Numbered from the stretch's first letter, positions 1 to 10,393 are shown. The stretch: DNA of 64,000 nt from Medicago truncatula (GCF_003473485.1 NC_053044.1:28896091-28960090); one strand, 5' to 3'. A program made the numbers and translations. The notes: generated by a model from the sequence alone, not told the origin.

Positions 1-650
1 AGATGCTGGAGGAAATTTTATCAAAATACCCCAAGGTTGTTGCTTCTGAAGTGACAACTTCTTGTTCATTTACAGCGCAGATTAAAAGGATGATAGCACT
101 GTTAGAGACAGAATTGATAGCTAAGTCTAAAAACTACAAGTACCCTGCTATGCAGCATCTTTTCATGATGAATAATAGGAAACGCATAGAACAAATGTTA
201 AATAAGATACACTGGAATTCTAGCTTCTATATCGGTGATGATTGGTTTCCAGAAAACCAAGCAAAAATCCAACAACACATTGAGCTTTATCATAGAAACT
301 CGTGGAGTAAGGTGATCAGGTTTCTCAAGGTTGACAGCAATGAGTTGGGTGTTACACAAGAGTCATTGATAGACAAGCTCAATTTGTTCAACATACACTT
401 CGAGGAGATTTGTAGTGAACAATCCATGTGGCTTGTTTATGATAAAGAGCTTAGAAAAGAAGTAATAGAGTCTGTGGAAAACACTTTGCTACCAGCATAC
501 GGAATCTTCATGGGAAAGTTTCAGGATTTTCTTGGCAACCACGCCTACAAATATATTGAATATGGACTATTTGAGATTCAAGATCGACTCAGCCATTTGT
601 TTCTGGTAAACAGTAAAGATGATTCATTTGTTTCGGGTGGATTATTATAA
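1..650 (+). CDS. EXO70 exocyst subunit, C-terminal part (gene truncated by window edge)
   Basis: The reading frame is open from the left edge to a TAA at 648-650 and encodes about 215 residues ending in SGGLL. It matches the C-terminal helical domain of plant EXO70: a Met-Met-Asn-Asn stretch followed by the segment YHRNSWSKVIRFLKVD and a terminal block with VYDKELRKEVIESVENTLLPAY. EXO70 is the exocyst subunit that binds phosphoinositides and helps tether secretory vesicles to the plasma membrane. Full EXO70 proteins are about 600-700 residues, so roughly the last third is here and the rest lies upstream. The Met at base 3 is internal, not the start. Legumes have many divergent EXO70 paralogues; I cannot say which clade this is. 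Confidence 0.85.
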   Translation, partial: MLEEILSKYPKVVASEVTTSCSFTAQIKRMIALLETELIAKSKNYKYPAMQHLFMMNNRKRIEQMLNKIHWNSSFYIGDDWFPENQAKIQQHIELYHRNSWSKVIRFLKVDSNELGVTQESLIDKLNLFNIHFEEICSEQSMWLVYDKELRKEVIESVENTLLPAYGIFMGKFQDFLGNHAYKYIEYGLFEIQDRLSHLFLVNSKDDSFVSGGLL

Positions 651-752
651 TTTTGGGGAAACATATTAGATCTCAAAATATTAGAATGTATTGTTATTGT
701 TAATTCTAATTATGTGATCAAAATAGTATTAGAGTTGATTGAGATTATTAGG

Positions 753-1107
753 CTCAAATATGGTTTTAGTCCCTGCAAATATGTCTCGTTTTGATTTTAG
801 TCCCTGTAAAAAAAAAATTTGATATTGGTTCCTGCAAAATTTTTTGTTTTTGAAAATAGTCCCTGGAGGGACTATTTTCAAAAACAAAAAATTTTGCAGG
901 GACCTTTTTTAAAAACAAAATATTTTGCAGGGACCAAAAACTACAAAATTGGTTCAGTTATAATGTGCCACGTATACAGATCATCACAAAAGTGGAGTCA
1001 GAGACTATTTTCAAAAATAAAAAATTTTGCAGACCAAAAACAATTTTTTTTTTTACAGGGACTAAAACCAAAACGAGGCATATTTGCAGGGACTAAAACC
1101 ATATTTT
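753..1107. mobile_element. Foldback (MITE-like) element with 'tagtccctgcaaa' arms
   Basis: The left end (about 756-810) reads as the reverse complement of the right end (about 1053-1107): both carry a 'ggttttagtccctgcaaata' block and a second 'tttagtccctgta' block. Between them lies a perfect hairpin at 831-900. This 'gtccctgcaaa' type of foldback is common in legume genomes. No transposase is present, so it would be non-autonomous. The short open frame at 819-1109 lies wholly inside it and is not a gene. Confidence 0.7.
831..900. repeat. Perfect 34-bp-arm inverted repeat
   Basis: Bases 831-864 are the exact reverse complement of 867-900, with only GG (865-866) between them. Transcribed, this would be a 34-bp perfect hairpin with almost no loop. 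It is the core of the foldback element at 753-1107. Confidence 0.9.
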
Positions 1108-1126
1108 AGCCAGATTATTATTATTA

Positions 1127-1949
1127 GAGTTTTTCTAGTTGCACCCTAGTTAATCATGGTTGCACCCCAAAATGACAAGATTACCCTTTCATAAAATTTG
1201 ATTTTCAAAAAGCCTATTCCTTCTTTTTTGGTTACACCCCAAAACCCTTCTTCCAAAACCATAATTCTCCAATCGATCGATGGTGTTCTGCGAAGATTTT
1301 CAAAACCATATTTTCTCACGTCCATTCATGATTTCAAAGAAAATTCGAAGCAAATCAGGTTAGCAAGTGTTGTTCTTCAATCGATTGTGTTTTTCTTTTT
1401 ATGGGTTCTCAGTTCTGATTTTGTGTTTTCCTTGTTCTGCGATTCACAGTTCTGCGATTTTGTAAACTCAGTTTAAGTAGGTTCATGTAAACTCAGTTTA
1501 AGTAGGTTCATGTTAACTCAATCTAAGTAGGTTCATGTAAACTCAGTTTAAGTAGGTTCATGTAAACTAAGTTTACATGAACCTACTTAAACTGAATTTA
1601 AGTTAACCTTGCCAATGTAAATTAAAACCGTAATCGTACAGTGCATCATTGCAGTTGAAGGAAAAAAATTGAAACTAGCAAATAGAAGAAGAAATTCACT
1701 TACTTATATCCAATTGAGTATGGATGAAAAATATTTTGATTCACTCTTTAATTTTCATGGAGATTGATATTGAACATCAAATTGTTTGATCGATCGCTTT
1801 GTGGGGTGAAAGAGGGTGAAACTCACTGACAATGAATAAAATTAGGGTTTTAAGAAAATTTATATAAAAAGGTAATTTTGGTATTATAAAAAAATTTTAA
1901 GAAAATTTGGGTGTAACCAGAAAAATATGGGGTGTAAATAAAAAAACTC
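1127..1949. mobile_element. Mutator-like non-autonomous element with 9-bp target duplication
   Basis: The element begins GAGTTTTTCTAGTTGCACCC and ends GGTGTAAATAAAAAAACTC, which are imperfect inverted repeats of about 20 bp with further similarity inwards. It is flanked on both sides by TTATTATTA (1118-1126 and 1950-1958). A 9-bp duplication fits Mutator-like elements, although this one is low-complexity and could arise by chance. The interior holds a 25-bp tandem array. The open frame at 1198-1476 has no recognisable domain and lies inside the element. Confidence 0.6.
1462..1617. repeat. 25-bp tandem repeat followed by an inverted copy
   Basis: Four consecutive 25-bp units of the form GTAAACTCAGTTTAAGTAGG+TTCAT occupy 1462-1561; the third (1512-1536) has three changes. 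A palindrome (gtaaactaagtttac, 1562-1576) follows, then an inverted copy of the unit to about 1607. The array sits inside the Mutator-like element. Confidence 0.85.
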
Positions 1950-1958
1950 TTATTATTA

Positions 1959-2267
1959 TGAAGCGAAGCCGATAATGAGTGAATGCGGAAGGCTTTATGC
2001 GGACATGCTATGATGGATAAGTGAGTCCATTCATCAAACAGAAAGAGACCTCAATCTCTTTCCATTATATAGTACAGTTGATTACACACATTCTCCCACC
2101 AGTGGAATGGAGATAGTTTTCTCTCCTCACTAACACATGACTTGGAAGATTTTTCTGGCATAAGATAAGATGGCACTTAGCATACATGTCCAAAAGTGCA
2201 GTTTGAAGAACGACGTTGTCACAAAGACATAAACTCATTATTTATCATTTTGAAGCATTCAAGTTAC
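1959..2267. other. Stretch with no recognised feature
   Basis: I see no reading frame with recognisable similarity. It lies downstream of the sugar-transporter relic on that relic's strand and could contain decayed sequence from the same gene, but nothing shows this directly. Confidence 0.4.
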
Positions 2268-2414
2268 CTGGTTACCAAATCCAATGCCAACGCCAAGAAG
2301 GATACGACCAATGATCAACATATAAATGTTGAGAGAAGCAGCATTTAGGACTGCTCCAATGAAGAAGCTAATGGAACCAACAACAATACTTAAGAACATA
2401 TAACCTCCAATAAC
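2268..2414 (-). pseudogene. Hexose/H+ symporter (STP family) exon relic
   Basis: The minus strand reads IVVGSISFFIGAVLNAAS and then IIGRILLGVGIGFGNQ without a stop. This matches transmembrane helices 3-4 of plant sugar transport proteins of the major facilitator superfamily, including the R-x-L-L-G-x-G-x-G-F motif. The frame ends in CAG directly followed by GTAAC, a good 5' splice donor and, from memory, a familiar exon boundary in STP genes. No other exon of the roughly 500-residue protein was found nearby on either side, so this is an isolated exon relic or transduplicated fragment rather than a working gene. Confidence 0.65.
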
Positions 2415-2613
2415 ACATGTTGATGAGTGAAGTAGGAGAAATGATGAAAGAACATATAATGAGAGTAAAAAAAGTCTTACGAAATATCAGGTATTTGTGT
2501 GAGATTGTTAGTTTTAAAATTTTCAACTAAAAAGTCTCACAAAATCCATTCTACCAAGTAATCCATTGAAATCTTTAAGTTTTTGAATACCGTTTTATAG
2601 TTGGCATGATGAG

Positions 2614-2652
<39 letters not shown>

Positions 2653-3076
2653 GAGCTGGTTTAGATCAATCCTAACCGGATAATTATGAATTTTTTAGAT
2701 TCTATAAAATCCGGTTGGTAAGACAATTAAAGTAAAGAACAACTAAAAGACAATTAAAAAGCTAAAATAGCAAATCTTGTATTTATAGGTAATACCTTTC
2801 AGGAATACTTTTTAATTTCTTACTCATGAGTAATCCTTTTGAGTATATAATATAATGTTTTGTTTGGAATGCAAATGGTTGGGGATAATACTTTTGAGTA
2901 ATACTTTTTTGAAAAGGGTTTTTTGAGTAATCCTTTATTATTCATGAATACTGCTTTTAAGTAAAAATAAAAAGTATAGTAGTATAATTACCATACTTAC
3001 TATACTTTTTATTGATTATTGATTTTTATTCATTAAGTAAGAAAAACAATATTTTTTTATTTTCAACTTCCATTTT
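2415..3076. other. AT-rich spacer with (TA)n microsatellite
   Basis: A (TA)n run occupies about 2616-2650. At 2671-2717 a small dyad pairs AACCGGAT with ATCCGGTT. Several degenerate 'ttgagtaatcctttt' copies lie at 2819-2935. I see no gene. Confidence 0.6.
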
Positions 3077-3430
3077 TCACTCTTTAAAAAATGATGATTT
3101 TTCCATTCTTTTTCCATTATCATTATATAAATAGTAGAATACTAATAAGAAGAACATAAAGATTATAATATATCGGAAAAAATTATCATCATCCGTATGA
3201 TCATCATCATCAGGCTCATCATCATCATCAGGATTAAAAAAAAACTCAGTAATTAATCCCTTCAAAAACTGAAAAAGCCTCCAAAGTAAAAACGCTCGAG
3301 AAAACAGATTATTATTACTAAAATACGCCTTAATTAACCACTTAATTAAGTCCAAAAGCTTCAAAAGCAAAAGCAATAGAGAAGAAGAAGGCGGGTTAGG
3401 GGACGGTGGAGTAACAAATATGTTTGTCAT
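3077..3430 (-). CDS. Hypothetical small protein, 117 aa, doubtful
   Basis: The minus-strand frame runs from ATG at 3430 to a stop at 3077. It encodes a Leu-rich first half, an acidic run of Asp residues (about residues 69-83), and a strongly hydrophobic stretch of roughly 18 residues (about 86-105) that could span a membrane. I do not recognise the family. It lies in AT-rich repeat-bearing DNA, the acidic run is encoded by a simple atc/tca-type repeat (3187-3232), and no intron or promoter supports it. It may be a chance frame. Confidence 0.2.
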   Translation of the reverse strand: MTNIFVTPPSPNPPSSSLLLLLLKLLDLIKWLIKAYFSNNNLFSRAFLLWRLFQFLKGLITEFFFNPDDDDEPDDDDHTDDDNFFRYIIIFMFFLLVFYYLYNDNGKRMEKSSFFKE

Positions 3431-3815
3431 AGCATTTAATTCCTTCTTTTTATTATTTGATTTATCTTTTGAGTGAGAACGTAGGTTGTCGTATAATGAT
3501 ATTATTTAACTTCTTTTTTTAAAAGAGACAATTTTTAAGTTGTGAAAAATCTTGATTGAATACCAACGGATTTTGTTGGATTCTTTAAAAAAATCATGAA
3601 AATCCTAATTGAATACCACCGGATTTATTTCTAATCTTTTAAAATCTTGATGGAATACCTCAAGATTTTTCTATAACTAAAAACTCTTTTAAAATCCTTC
3701 GAAATCCCAATTCAATACACCCTCCTAAATTCATTCCCCAAACCGCCGCCCCTCTTTCATCATCTTCATGGCTTGAACTACTTCCCTCAAAATTAATGTT
3801 GATGACACTTCGTCA
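3431..3815. repeat. Degenerate 'gaatacc...ggattt' repeats, possibly a MITE end
   Basis: Three related copies (gaataccaacggatttt, gaataccaccggattta, gaatacctcaagattt) lie between 3550 and 3675. The stretch ends at about 3724 in 'cccaattcaatacaccctcc', which looks like a terminal repeat of a common plant MITE type. I could not find the matching left end, so the element is not proven. Confidence 0.35.
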
Positions 3816-4908
3816 ATGTCCAACCAAGCCACTCCGACGGCAAAATCCAACTTTCATTCCGCTTTCACCGTAAACAATGTCAAAACCATCATACTGGTGA
3901 AGTTAGATGATGCTCTAACCTCTGTCTCTCATGCTCCGCCCTTTTTAAAGTGCAAGCACACGTCCACAACGTGCTCGACCATATCATCCCATCTTAGCAA
4001 GCAATCCAATAAACTGTCGCCATCAAAGCTCGTGATTCCGACCTTTGGAATCGTTTAGATGTTGTTGTTTGCAATGGATGTATGCAACCGTCTCACAAAA
4101 TATCCACAATTCCATACTTGTGATCGATGACTCGGCCGAAAAGTGTTGGAACCGCATTGCCGCTTTGTTCCATGATAACAAAAATTCAAAGGCTGTTCAA
4201 CTTGAAAATCAATTTAGCAACACAAACTTGGAGGATTTTCCATCCACCAAAAACTATTGCAAGCGTCTCAAGCTCCTTACTGATCGACGGGAAAATGTTG
4301 ACTCTCCGGTCTCCAATAGATGTTTGGTATTGGAGATGATATTTGTCCTATGCAGGGTTTGTCACATACATCCAAAAAATTGATCCTCTTCCAATATTTG
4401 CAACTACAAAATCTAGATTGGAACTCTAAGAATCCACAATGCGTCAAAGGTCAACACGTGAAACCAGCTCCTCCACGCCGACGGTGCTTGTGGCCAACAC
4501 CATAGCCCCGATTTTGGATTTCCCTCCCCAGTCTTATCCTGCAAACGAAAATCCAAACCGACCCCCACAAACAAATTGTTACCGCGGAAGAGGCAGAAGA
4601 AAAACCGCAACAACGACGGCCGGAACCCTGTAAGAGGTGGCCTGGCCGGTCACAATCATTTCAGCAGTGGCGGCCGAAACCAGCGGCAGGCTCCTTGGTT
4701 GTAGTGGGCTCCTTGAAATATTTCACCTTGTCCTTACCCATCCTACAATTAGGGTAGGTCCAACTATGTTCCCTAATCACAACAAGGAGGAATTCTTGGG
4801 TCAAGACCTCAACTGACTGTTTTCAATGTCAACATTCCCAGTCCAATTGACATTGAAAATGCTCTTCACACTTTCAACCTTGCAGCCAATTTTCATCGTA
4901 AATAGGCT
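3816..4908 (+). pseudogene. Ty1/copia-type gag (UBN2 domain) pseudogene
   Basis: The start at 3816 gives a copia-like gag N-terminus, but the frame shifts near 3930 and again near 4060. Frame-shifted segments carry the UBN2 signature: a Trp-Asn-Arg stretch, then [18 protein letters not shown], then a '[14 protein letters not shown]' helix. A Gly/Arg-rich segment (YRGRGRRK, about 4578-4601) resembles the basic tail after UBN2. No protease, integrase or reverse transcriptase follows, and no LTRs were recognised. UBN2 gag packages the RNA of copia retrotransposons. This copy is broken by at least three frame changes. Confidence 0.75.
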
Positions 4909-5514
4909 AGATTATAAACCCATATCTAGTAGCTCAACCTATATTTACTCTATTTAAAATAATAAAATTGCTCTATAAGAACCTTTAAATGCTCATAAGT
5001 CCCTCAAAACTAAAATATATCCCTATCACAACTTACGCCCTGATAACTCCCATTCGGGAGTTGCACCCCATCTGTTAAATATCGAACCTTATGAACCGAT
5101 CCGTTATTAACATATATCCTAGCCAGCTCACTTGTACTACACTTCTCTATCACCACCTACATACCTATTCCATCCATTTTCTCCAAAACTTCAACTTTTT
5201 TATTGCAAAAGTATGTCTTAAAATCATCAAAGAAGGATTGTTAAAGGTTTCTACACTCATTTAACATCAACAAATAAATATTGCTTCTCTTTATCCGTTT
5301 ACATTGTTGATATTTTGTGGACTTTTTTAAACAAGATGTGATGAATCTATCACGAGTTAAGAACCGATCATGGGCTCGGGTTCTAACTTTGGATCTATTC
5401 GGCCCCAATTTTGTTTTATTCCTTCATTTTTGTGCATTTTTTGATTTTATTTGATGTTATTATTTTATAATTTACTTTTTTTCAATGTTTTGTTATTTAT
5501 TTATAATTATGGTT
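4909..5514. other. Stretch with no recognised feature
   Basis: AT-rich DNA. I see no open frame with family resemblance and no clear repeat. Confidence 0.5.
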
Positions 5515-5970
5515 GAATATCTGGTTGATAATTCCATTGAGTCAAAACTAAATATTGTTGAGTCTTCCGATGAATTTGATCTATTGTTGAAGCTTCCGTT
5601 GAATTGAAACCAAACATTATCGAAACTTATGTTGATTTGAAATCAGATGTTGATTATAAAGAGAACATGTTTGATCACGATGTCCCAAAACTTGGTGATA
5701 ACGAAGTTGATATGACGAAATACTTTTTTTTACAAAGTTAAAGATGATATGTTTAATTGGGTTCGTCAACAATAAACAATGATCATCATGGTTGTAAAAG
5801 AAAGTCGCCAATGTTATTGTTGGTCTATAAAAGGGGTGGTGTTGTATACATAGGAAGCAAGAAGAAATTGAAACGGGCACACCAAGGTCAAGAAATGAAT
5901 CATACAAAAGAAAGTACAACTTTATTTTAGCGTTTAAGAAAGTCGTAAACTGCATAGTGTTCAACTTTTC
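5515..5970 (+). pseudogene. FAR1/FRS-like (MULE-derived) N-terminal domain relic
   Basis: Plus-strand fragments in changing frames resemble the N-terminal DNA-binding region of FAR1-related proteins, which descend from Mutator-like transposases. A segment KVKDDMFNWVRQQ (about 5737-5775) is followed, after a stop and frame change, by KRKSPMLLLVYKRGG and GSKKKLKR. An acidic leader with NIVESSDEFDLLLKLPLN precedes it. No zinc-ligand set, MULE domain or SWIM domain is visible. The 134-codon open frame on the opposite strand (5617-6021) is its shadow. The family call rests on short motifs only. Confidence 0.45.
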
Positions 5971-6191
5971 TTCATAATATATGCTGTAGTCATGCAAAGT
6001 CATATATGACGAAAATACCATATATTTGCGTTTACAATTTTAAATATTAATCCTTCAACAAAATAAAATTAAATATAAAGATTCTAGAAGACAAAGTCGG
6101 TAGTGATAATATTTTCTGAAAATAAAGAAGTGAAGTCAAATAGTTTGATAAATACCATATTCCATTTTAATAACTCATTAAAACTACATTT

Positions 6192-6271
6192 TTTTTTTAT
6201 CAAGTAGCCTAGTGGCTAGAGCTCAAACAATTAAATGTGGAGAAGTGGAGTGTCTGAAGTTCGAATCCCAG

Positions 6272-6329
<58 letters not shown>

Positions 6330-6366
6330 GTAATAACTCTACCAACTGAACTAATCTCACGGGGAT
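6192..6366 (-). mobile_element. tRNA-derived SINE with a (TA)n-expanded head
   Basis: On the minus strand the element starts with a tRNA-like head. Box A (TTAGTTCAGTTGG, 6342-6354) and box B (GGGATTCGAAC, 6259-6269) are the internal RNA polymerase III promoter. A body with 'ttgagctctagccactaggc' follows, then an A-run (minus strand of 6190-6200). The sequence between the boxes has expanded to a long TA microsatellite (about 6274-6325), which would probably impair transcription. Related heads lie at 18139-18217, 20595-20680 and 40508-40630. Confidence 0.65.
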
Positions 6367-7220
6367 TAAAAGTTATCTTTATTAGAAAGAATATGGAATA
6401 TACAAGGAATTTTCTTAGCAATAAAAAATACATGCAAATACAACTATACAAGGAATCTCCTTTGAAAAAACCAATACACGGAATCTTTGGTTTTGTGTTT
6501 TCCCAGCACCACGGTCAACTTCCCTCTCCCTTTTCTCTGTTAGAGGTTTTTCTAGAGATATCTATTAGAAGTTAATAGCGTATTTATCTGGCGTTACACA
6601 GGGTTACATATATAATAAATATTCCTATTTGATTTGAATTATGTATAACATTCATAAAAAATCCGTGTATCCCATAAAAAATAAGAAAAATATTACTCAT
6701 ATTATAACCCACAATTTATTAATTGAACTGTTAACATCTATCTAAAATATAAAATAAATAAATTCTAGTTGTGCAAGAAAAAGAAATAAATGAATATAAT
6801 GAGGACGGTTTAGGGTTTTTTGTGTGAACTAGTCTGTGTAATTTACCACAGTTTAAGTTTTTTTTTCTAGAGAAACACGGTTTAGGGTTTGCTATATATA
6901 GCCGAGTTTTCATGTAAATTAGGATATTCTGTTTGTAAACGTATTAAATAAGTGTACAACAACTTGTCAAAAAAAAGTCAACAGAAACAATAGATATATA
7001 CATGACACAACATGATAGGAATGAAAAGTCTCATTAGTGAGGAGAAATATTAGGGATTGCTGCATTTTAGAGGGAATTTGTTAGCTTAAATTGGTGCACT
7101 GCATTTCAGATAGAATTTGTTAGGTTAAATTGCTGCTAACCTCATGCAGCATTTTAGAGGAAAATTATTAAGTTAAGTTGTTGCAGACCTAACAAAATTA
7201 ACAAATAAGGATACCGTATA
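6367..7220. other. Spacer with a degenerate ~55-60-bp tandem repeat
   Basis: About 7055-7195 holds three diverged copies of a unit built on 'tgcattttagagggaatttgttagcttaaattg'. I see no gene in this stretch. Confidence 0.5.
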
Positions 7221-7369
7221 TACTCCCTCTGATCACAATTATAATAAAAAAAAATATTTTTTGATTAATTGAATAACTAATATATCTGAATTAAATACAA
7301 ATCCGATACATTAGTTATTCAATAAACTTAAATAATTGTTTTTTGTTTGTAAATGTGACCAGAGAGTAT
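7221..7369. mobile_element. Short MITE with 'TACTCCCTC' ends
   Basis: The left end TACTCCCTCTGATCACA pairs with the right end, whose complement reads ATACTCTCTGGTCACA. A second inner dyad pairs gaataactaatatatc with gatacattagttattc. Size (about 150 bp), ends and AT-richness fit a Stowaway-like MITE. Confidence 0.7.
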
Positions 7370-8285
7370 GTGTTTAACTTAAGACAAATTAAAAATATAA
7401 AAAATATTAAATTTATTTGATAATTAAATGTGATTTATATTTTAAGGATATATAAATTTGTTTTCAAATGGACTAATAATAAGAGACAAAATAATATTAT
7501 TTGATATCGGAAAAATTACAATGAACTCCCTCCAATGTTATTTAAATAGGAGAAACATCACTATAGTTTTTAATTGATCATCACCAACCTTAATTCATTT
7601 TCTTTCGATATATGACATTTACTTCGTTATCCGTTAATTGTGACTTGTTGTGGTTTGGTTTATAAAAGAACTCACTGTTTGGATCCCAAAGAAGCTCTCA
7701 CAAGGACACTTGAAAGAAGCCATCAAGGAAAGGAAGACATAGATTTCTCTTTTCACTCTTTCATTGTGGTAAGTTCTTTCATGTTCATGTCTATGTCTTT
7801 TATTTTATTTTTGATTTTATGATTTTCAAATCGCTAATTAGGTTGGGAGCATGTATTGATTTTAGGCAAGGGACCAAGGGGAGGGGTGAAGGGTGTAATA
7901 AAACTTTTACAAGACAAGGTATTATTTGGATTATTTTTCCTCCCTTCTTTACAATTATATGTTGAGAGAGATAAAAACAATTTTGATAAACTATTGTCAC
8001 AAAAGTTATTGTTTGGATTTTTCTTGCTGTATTAACATAAGAGAGAGGAAAATAGAGATAAAAAATAGAGGATTAAAATCCAACCATGTTTATTTTATTT
8101 ATTGTTTGGATTTCTCTCACTGTATTAACATAAGAGAGAAGAAAATAGAGGATCAAAATCCAACCATGTTTATTTTGAAAAACAAGTTGTTATGGACTCA
8201 TATATCCTTATGTTTTGTCCTTTCCAATGCAAAAAAGGTTATTCGATTTATCTTAATAAATTTGTTACATGTAATTTTTCATGGT
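7370..8285. other. Spacer containing a ~90-bp direct duplication
   Basis: Two copies of a block that starts 'attgtttggattt' and ends 'aaaatccaaccatgtttatttt' lie at about 8008-8096 and 8100-8176. They differ by a short indel and several substitutions. A frame at 7926-8375 runs through both copies and is not a convincing gene. Nothing else was recognised. Confidence 0.6.
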
Positions 8286-9200
8286 TTAAATATATCATTG
8301 GTCCCTGCACTTTCACCAAATTTTGACATTTGTCTGTGCATTTTTTTTTTTGGCATTGATCCCTGCACTTTATAAAAGTTTTGCTTTTGGTCCTTCTGTT
8401 AAGTTCAAATTAAAAAAATCCAAACCTAACGGTGTGCCACGTGGACCAATCATTCCGCGCCACGTGTCACACTAAAAGACAAAAAAATATTCCAACTATA
8501 TCATTAGTCTCTGCAGTTTTAATACTTTTTAATATTGGTCCTTGCACTTTCTTTTTTTTGGCATTGATCCCTACACTTTGTAAAAGTTTTGCTTTTAGTC
8601 CTTCTGTTAAGTTCAAGTTAAAAAAACAATCCAAAATTAACGGGGTGCCACGTAGACCAATCGTCACGCCACATGACACATTAAAAGACAAAAAAATATT
8701 TCAACTATGATTGGTGCACAAGATTAGTTTTTTTAATGAATAAAAATGTTTTCTTAATTATTTTTTAAGAAATTGTTCTTTAAAAGATTTATTTTTTTAT
8801 AATTATTCTCAATAAAAATAATAAACAAAATAATAATAACACATAATAATATCTTTGAAAGTTTTTTATATAAAAAAAAAAGTGCTCAAGATCATTATCA
8901 AAGTGCAGTGACCAATATCATAAAATATTGAAAGTGCAGGGACTAATGATATTTTTAGATCAAAAAATAATGAATAAAATATATTTTTTTTTTGAATATT
9001 TTGTTGTCTTTTAGTGTGTCACGTGGCATGAAACGATTGTGCACATGGCACACCGTTAGTTTTAGATTTTCTTTTGACTTGGACTTAACAGAAGGATCAA
9101 AAGTAAAACTTTAACAAAATACAGGGATGAATGTCAAACAAAAAAAATGCAGGATCAATGTCAAAATATGATAAAAGTGCAAAGACTAATCACATATTTA
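8286..9200. mobile_element. Large foldback element with 'ggtccctgcactttc' arms
   Basis: The left end TAAATATATCATTGGTCCCT and the complement of the right end, TAAATATGTGATTAGTCTTT, match. The left half contains two direct copies of a ~200-bp module (about 8290-8495 and 8500-8700), each with 'cttctgttaagttcaa', 'acggtgtgccacgtgg' type and 'taaaagacaaaaaaatatt' blocks. The right half (about 8930-9200) has one inverted copy. No protein is encoded; the element appears non-autonomous. Confidence 0.65.
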
Positions 9201-10393
9201 TATTTATGTTAATTGAGTGTCACGTCTCGTCTTTGAGAAGTACATCAATTAATTATGACACTACACCTTTAATTTGCGAAACACAAAATCATGCATCTTC
9301 AACAAATAATATATCTAATTGTTTTTTTTTTTTTTTGTTTTTTTATTTTGCACCTCTACCCCACACACTCTCTCTGCAACACTCGTAACAGTTTAGAGAT
9401 TCCATTATTGTTTGTGCTTTTCATAATTTTGTTGATAGAAATTGATTAGACCCAAATTTGGGGGTTTTGCTTGGGGAGTACGCTTCCTTTTAGTATACAA
9501 CTAATTGTTCTGCTTGACTTGTTCCTCATTTAAAATAGGCTTGAATTTGTGCAAACAATGTGTTTGTTGAAATGTCACAAAGAGTTTGACTATGTTTATT
9601 TTGATCTAGAATGTTTCTAATGATTTGAACATGCTTGCATGTAGATATTATTTATTGAGAATGCATGATTTTGTGTTTTGTTGAGTAAAAGTTCATACGA
9701 ATAGGCTTTACTTTATGGTGGTTAAAGTATTGAGAGGTTAGTAAATGTAATTCCAAATCATAGGTCCTGATGCTATAAATGTTAGTAAGTAATCTTAGAT
9801 ATGGTATCGAGTATAGCCTTGAAATTGATGATAACAAAGTCACACTTTGCTTATCTGTTTATGTCTCTTCACGTCTAAAATATTGTGCATGTTTGAATTT
9901 GCACTGAGTTTGGCAGAATCACAATGAGCTACCGTGATTTTGAAAAGCTACACTTTAGAGCTTCAACAAAATCACGGTACCATCATGATTTTGGCAAATT
10001 CATTGTGATAACAAACATAGTGATGTCTTCTATTGCCTATGAATACTCGTGTTTGTCCCTTACATGATACATTTCAAAAGCATAACATAGTAGTTTTTAG
10101 CATTCAGTTCTTCATAGAGAAGATATAGCTAATAATGGTGTACATAAATCCATGCAAACCAATGGATTTAATAATCAAACAATCCAAATCCAAAAAAGAA
10201 AATGGATTTGTTGAAAAAAAATTCTGTAAATATACAGTTTTAAGTTATGGTTTTGGCTTGTATCCAGATATTTTGTGCATCCCTAAATCATAGAGTAGTC
10301 TTATTTCCATGTGCTCATATTCAATCTCTTTGGTCATTTTGTAGCTGCAGTGCAAGGAAAGTACAGAGACGTCAGCGAAATTTAGTTGCAGCT
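9201..10393. other. Spacer upstream of the TNL gene
   Basis: It holds a hairpin-forming dyad at 9909-9998, listed separately. A pyrimidine-rich stretch at 9315-9390 resembles a plant 5' leader but no gene can be tied to it. No TATA box can be assigned to the TNL gene with confidence. Confidence 0.4.
9909..9998. repeat. Imperfect ~40-bp-arm hairpin
   Basis: Bases 9909-9949 and 9959-9998 are inverted copies with roughly 80% match by eye; both contain TACCGTGATTTTG on one strand or the other. The loop is about 9 bases. It could be a foldback remnant or a small-RNA precursor; sequence alone does not decide. Confidence 0.7.

Noticed and set aside
819-1109. 96-codon plus-strand frame
   Set aside because: Lies wholly in a foldback element and runs through the perfect hairpin; no domain.
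1198-1476. 92-codon plus-strand frame
   Set aside because: Inside the Mutator-like element, no family resemblance, and its end runs into the 25-bp repeat array.
5617-6021. 134-codon minus-strand frame
   Set aside because: It is the opposite strand of the FAR1-like relic; composition is not protein-like.
7926-8375. 149-codon plus-strand frame
   Set aside because: Its repeated segments are explained by the ~90-bp duplication; it runs into a foldback element.
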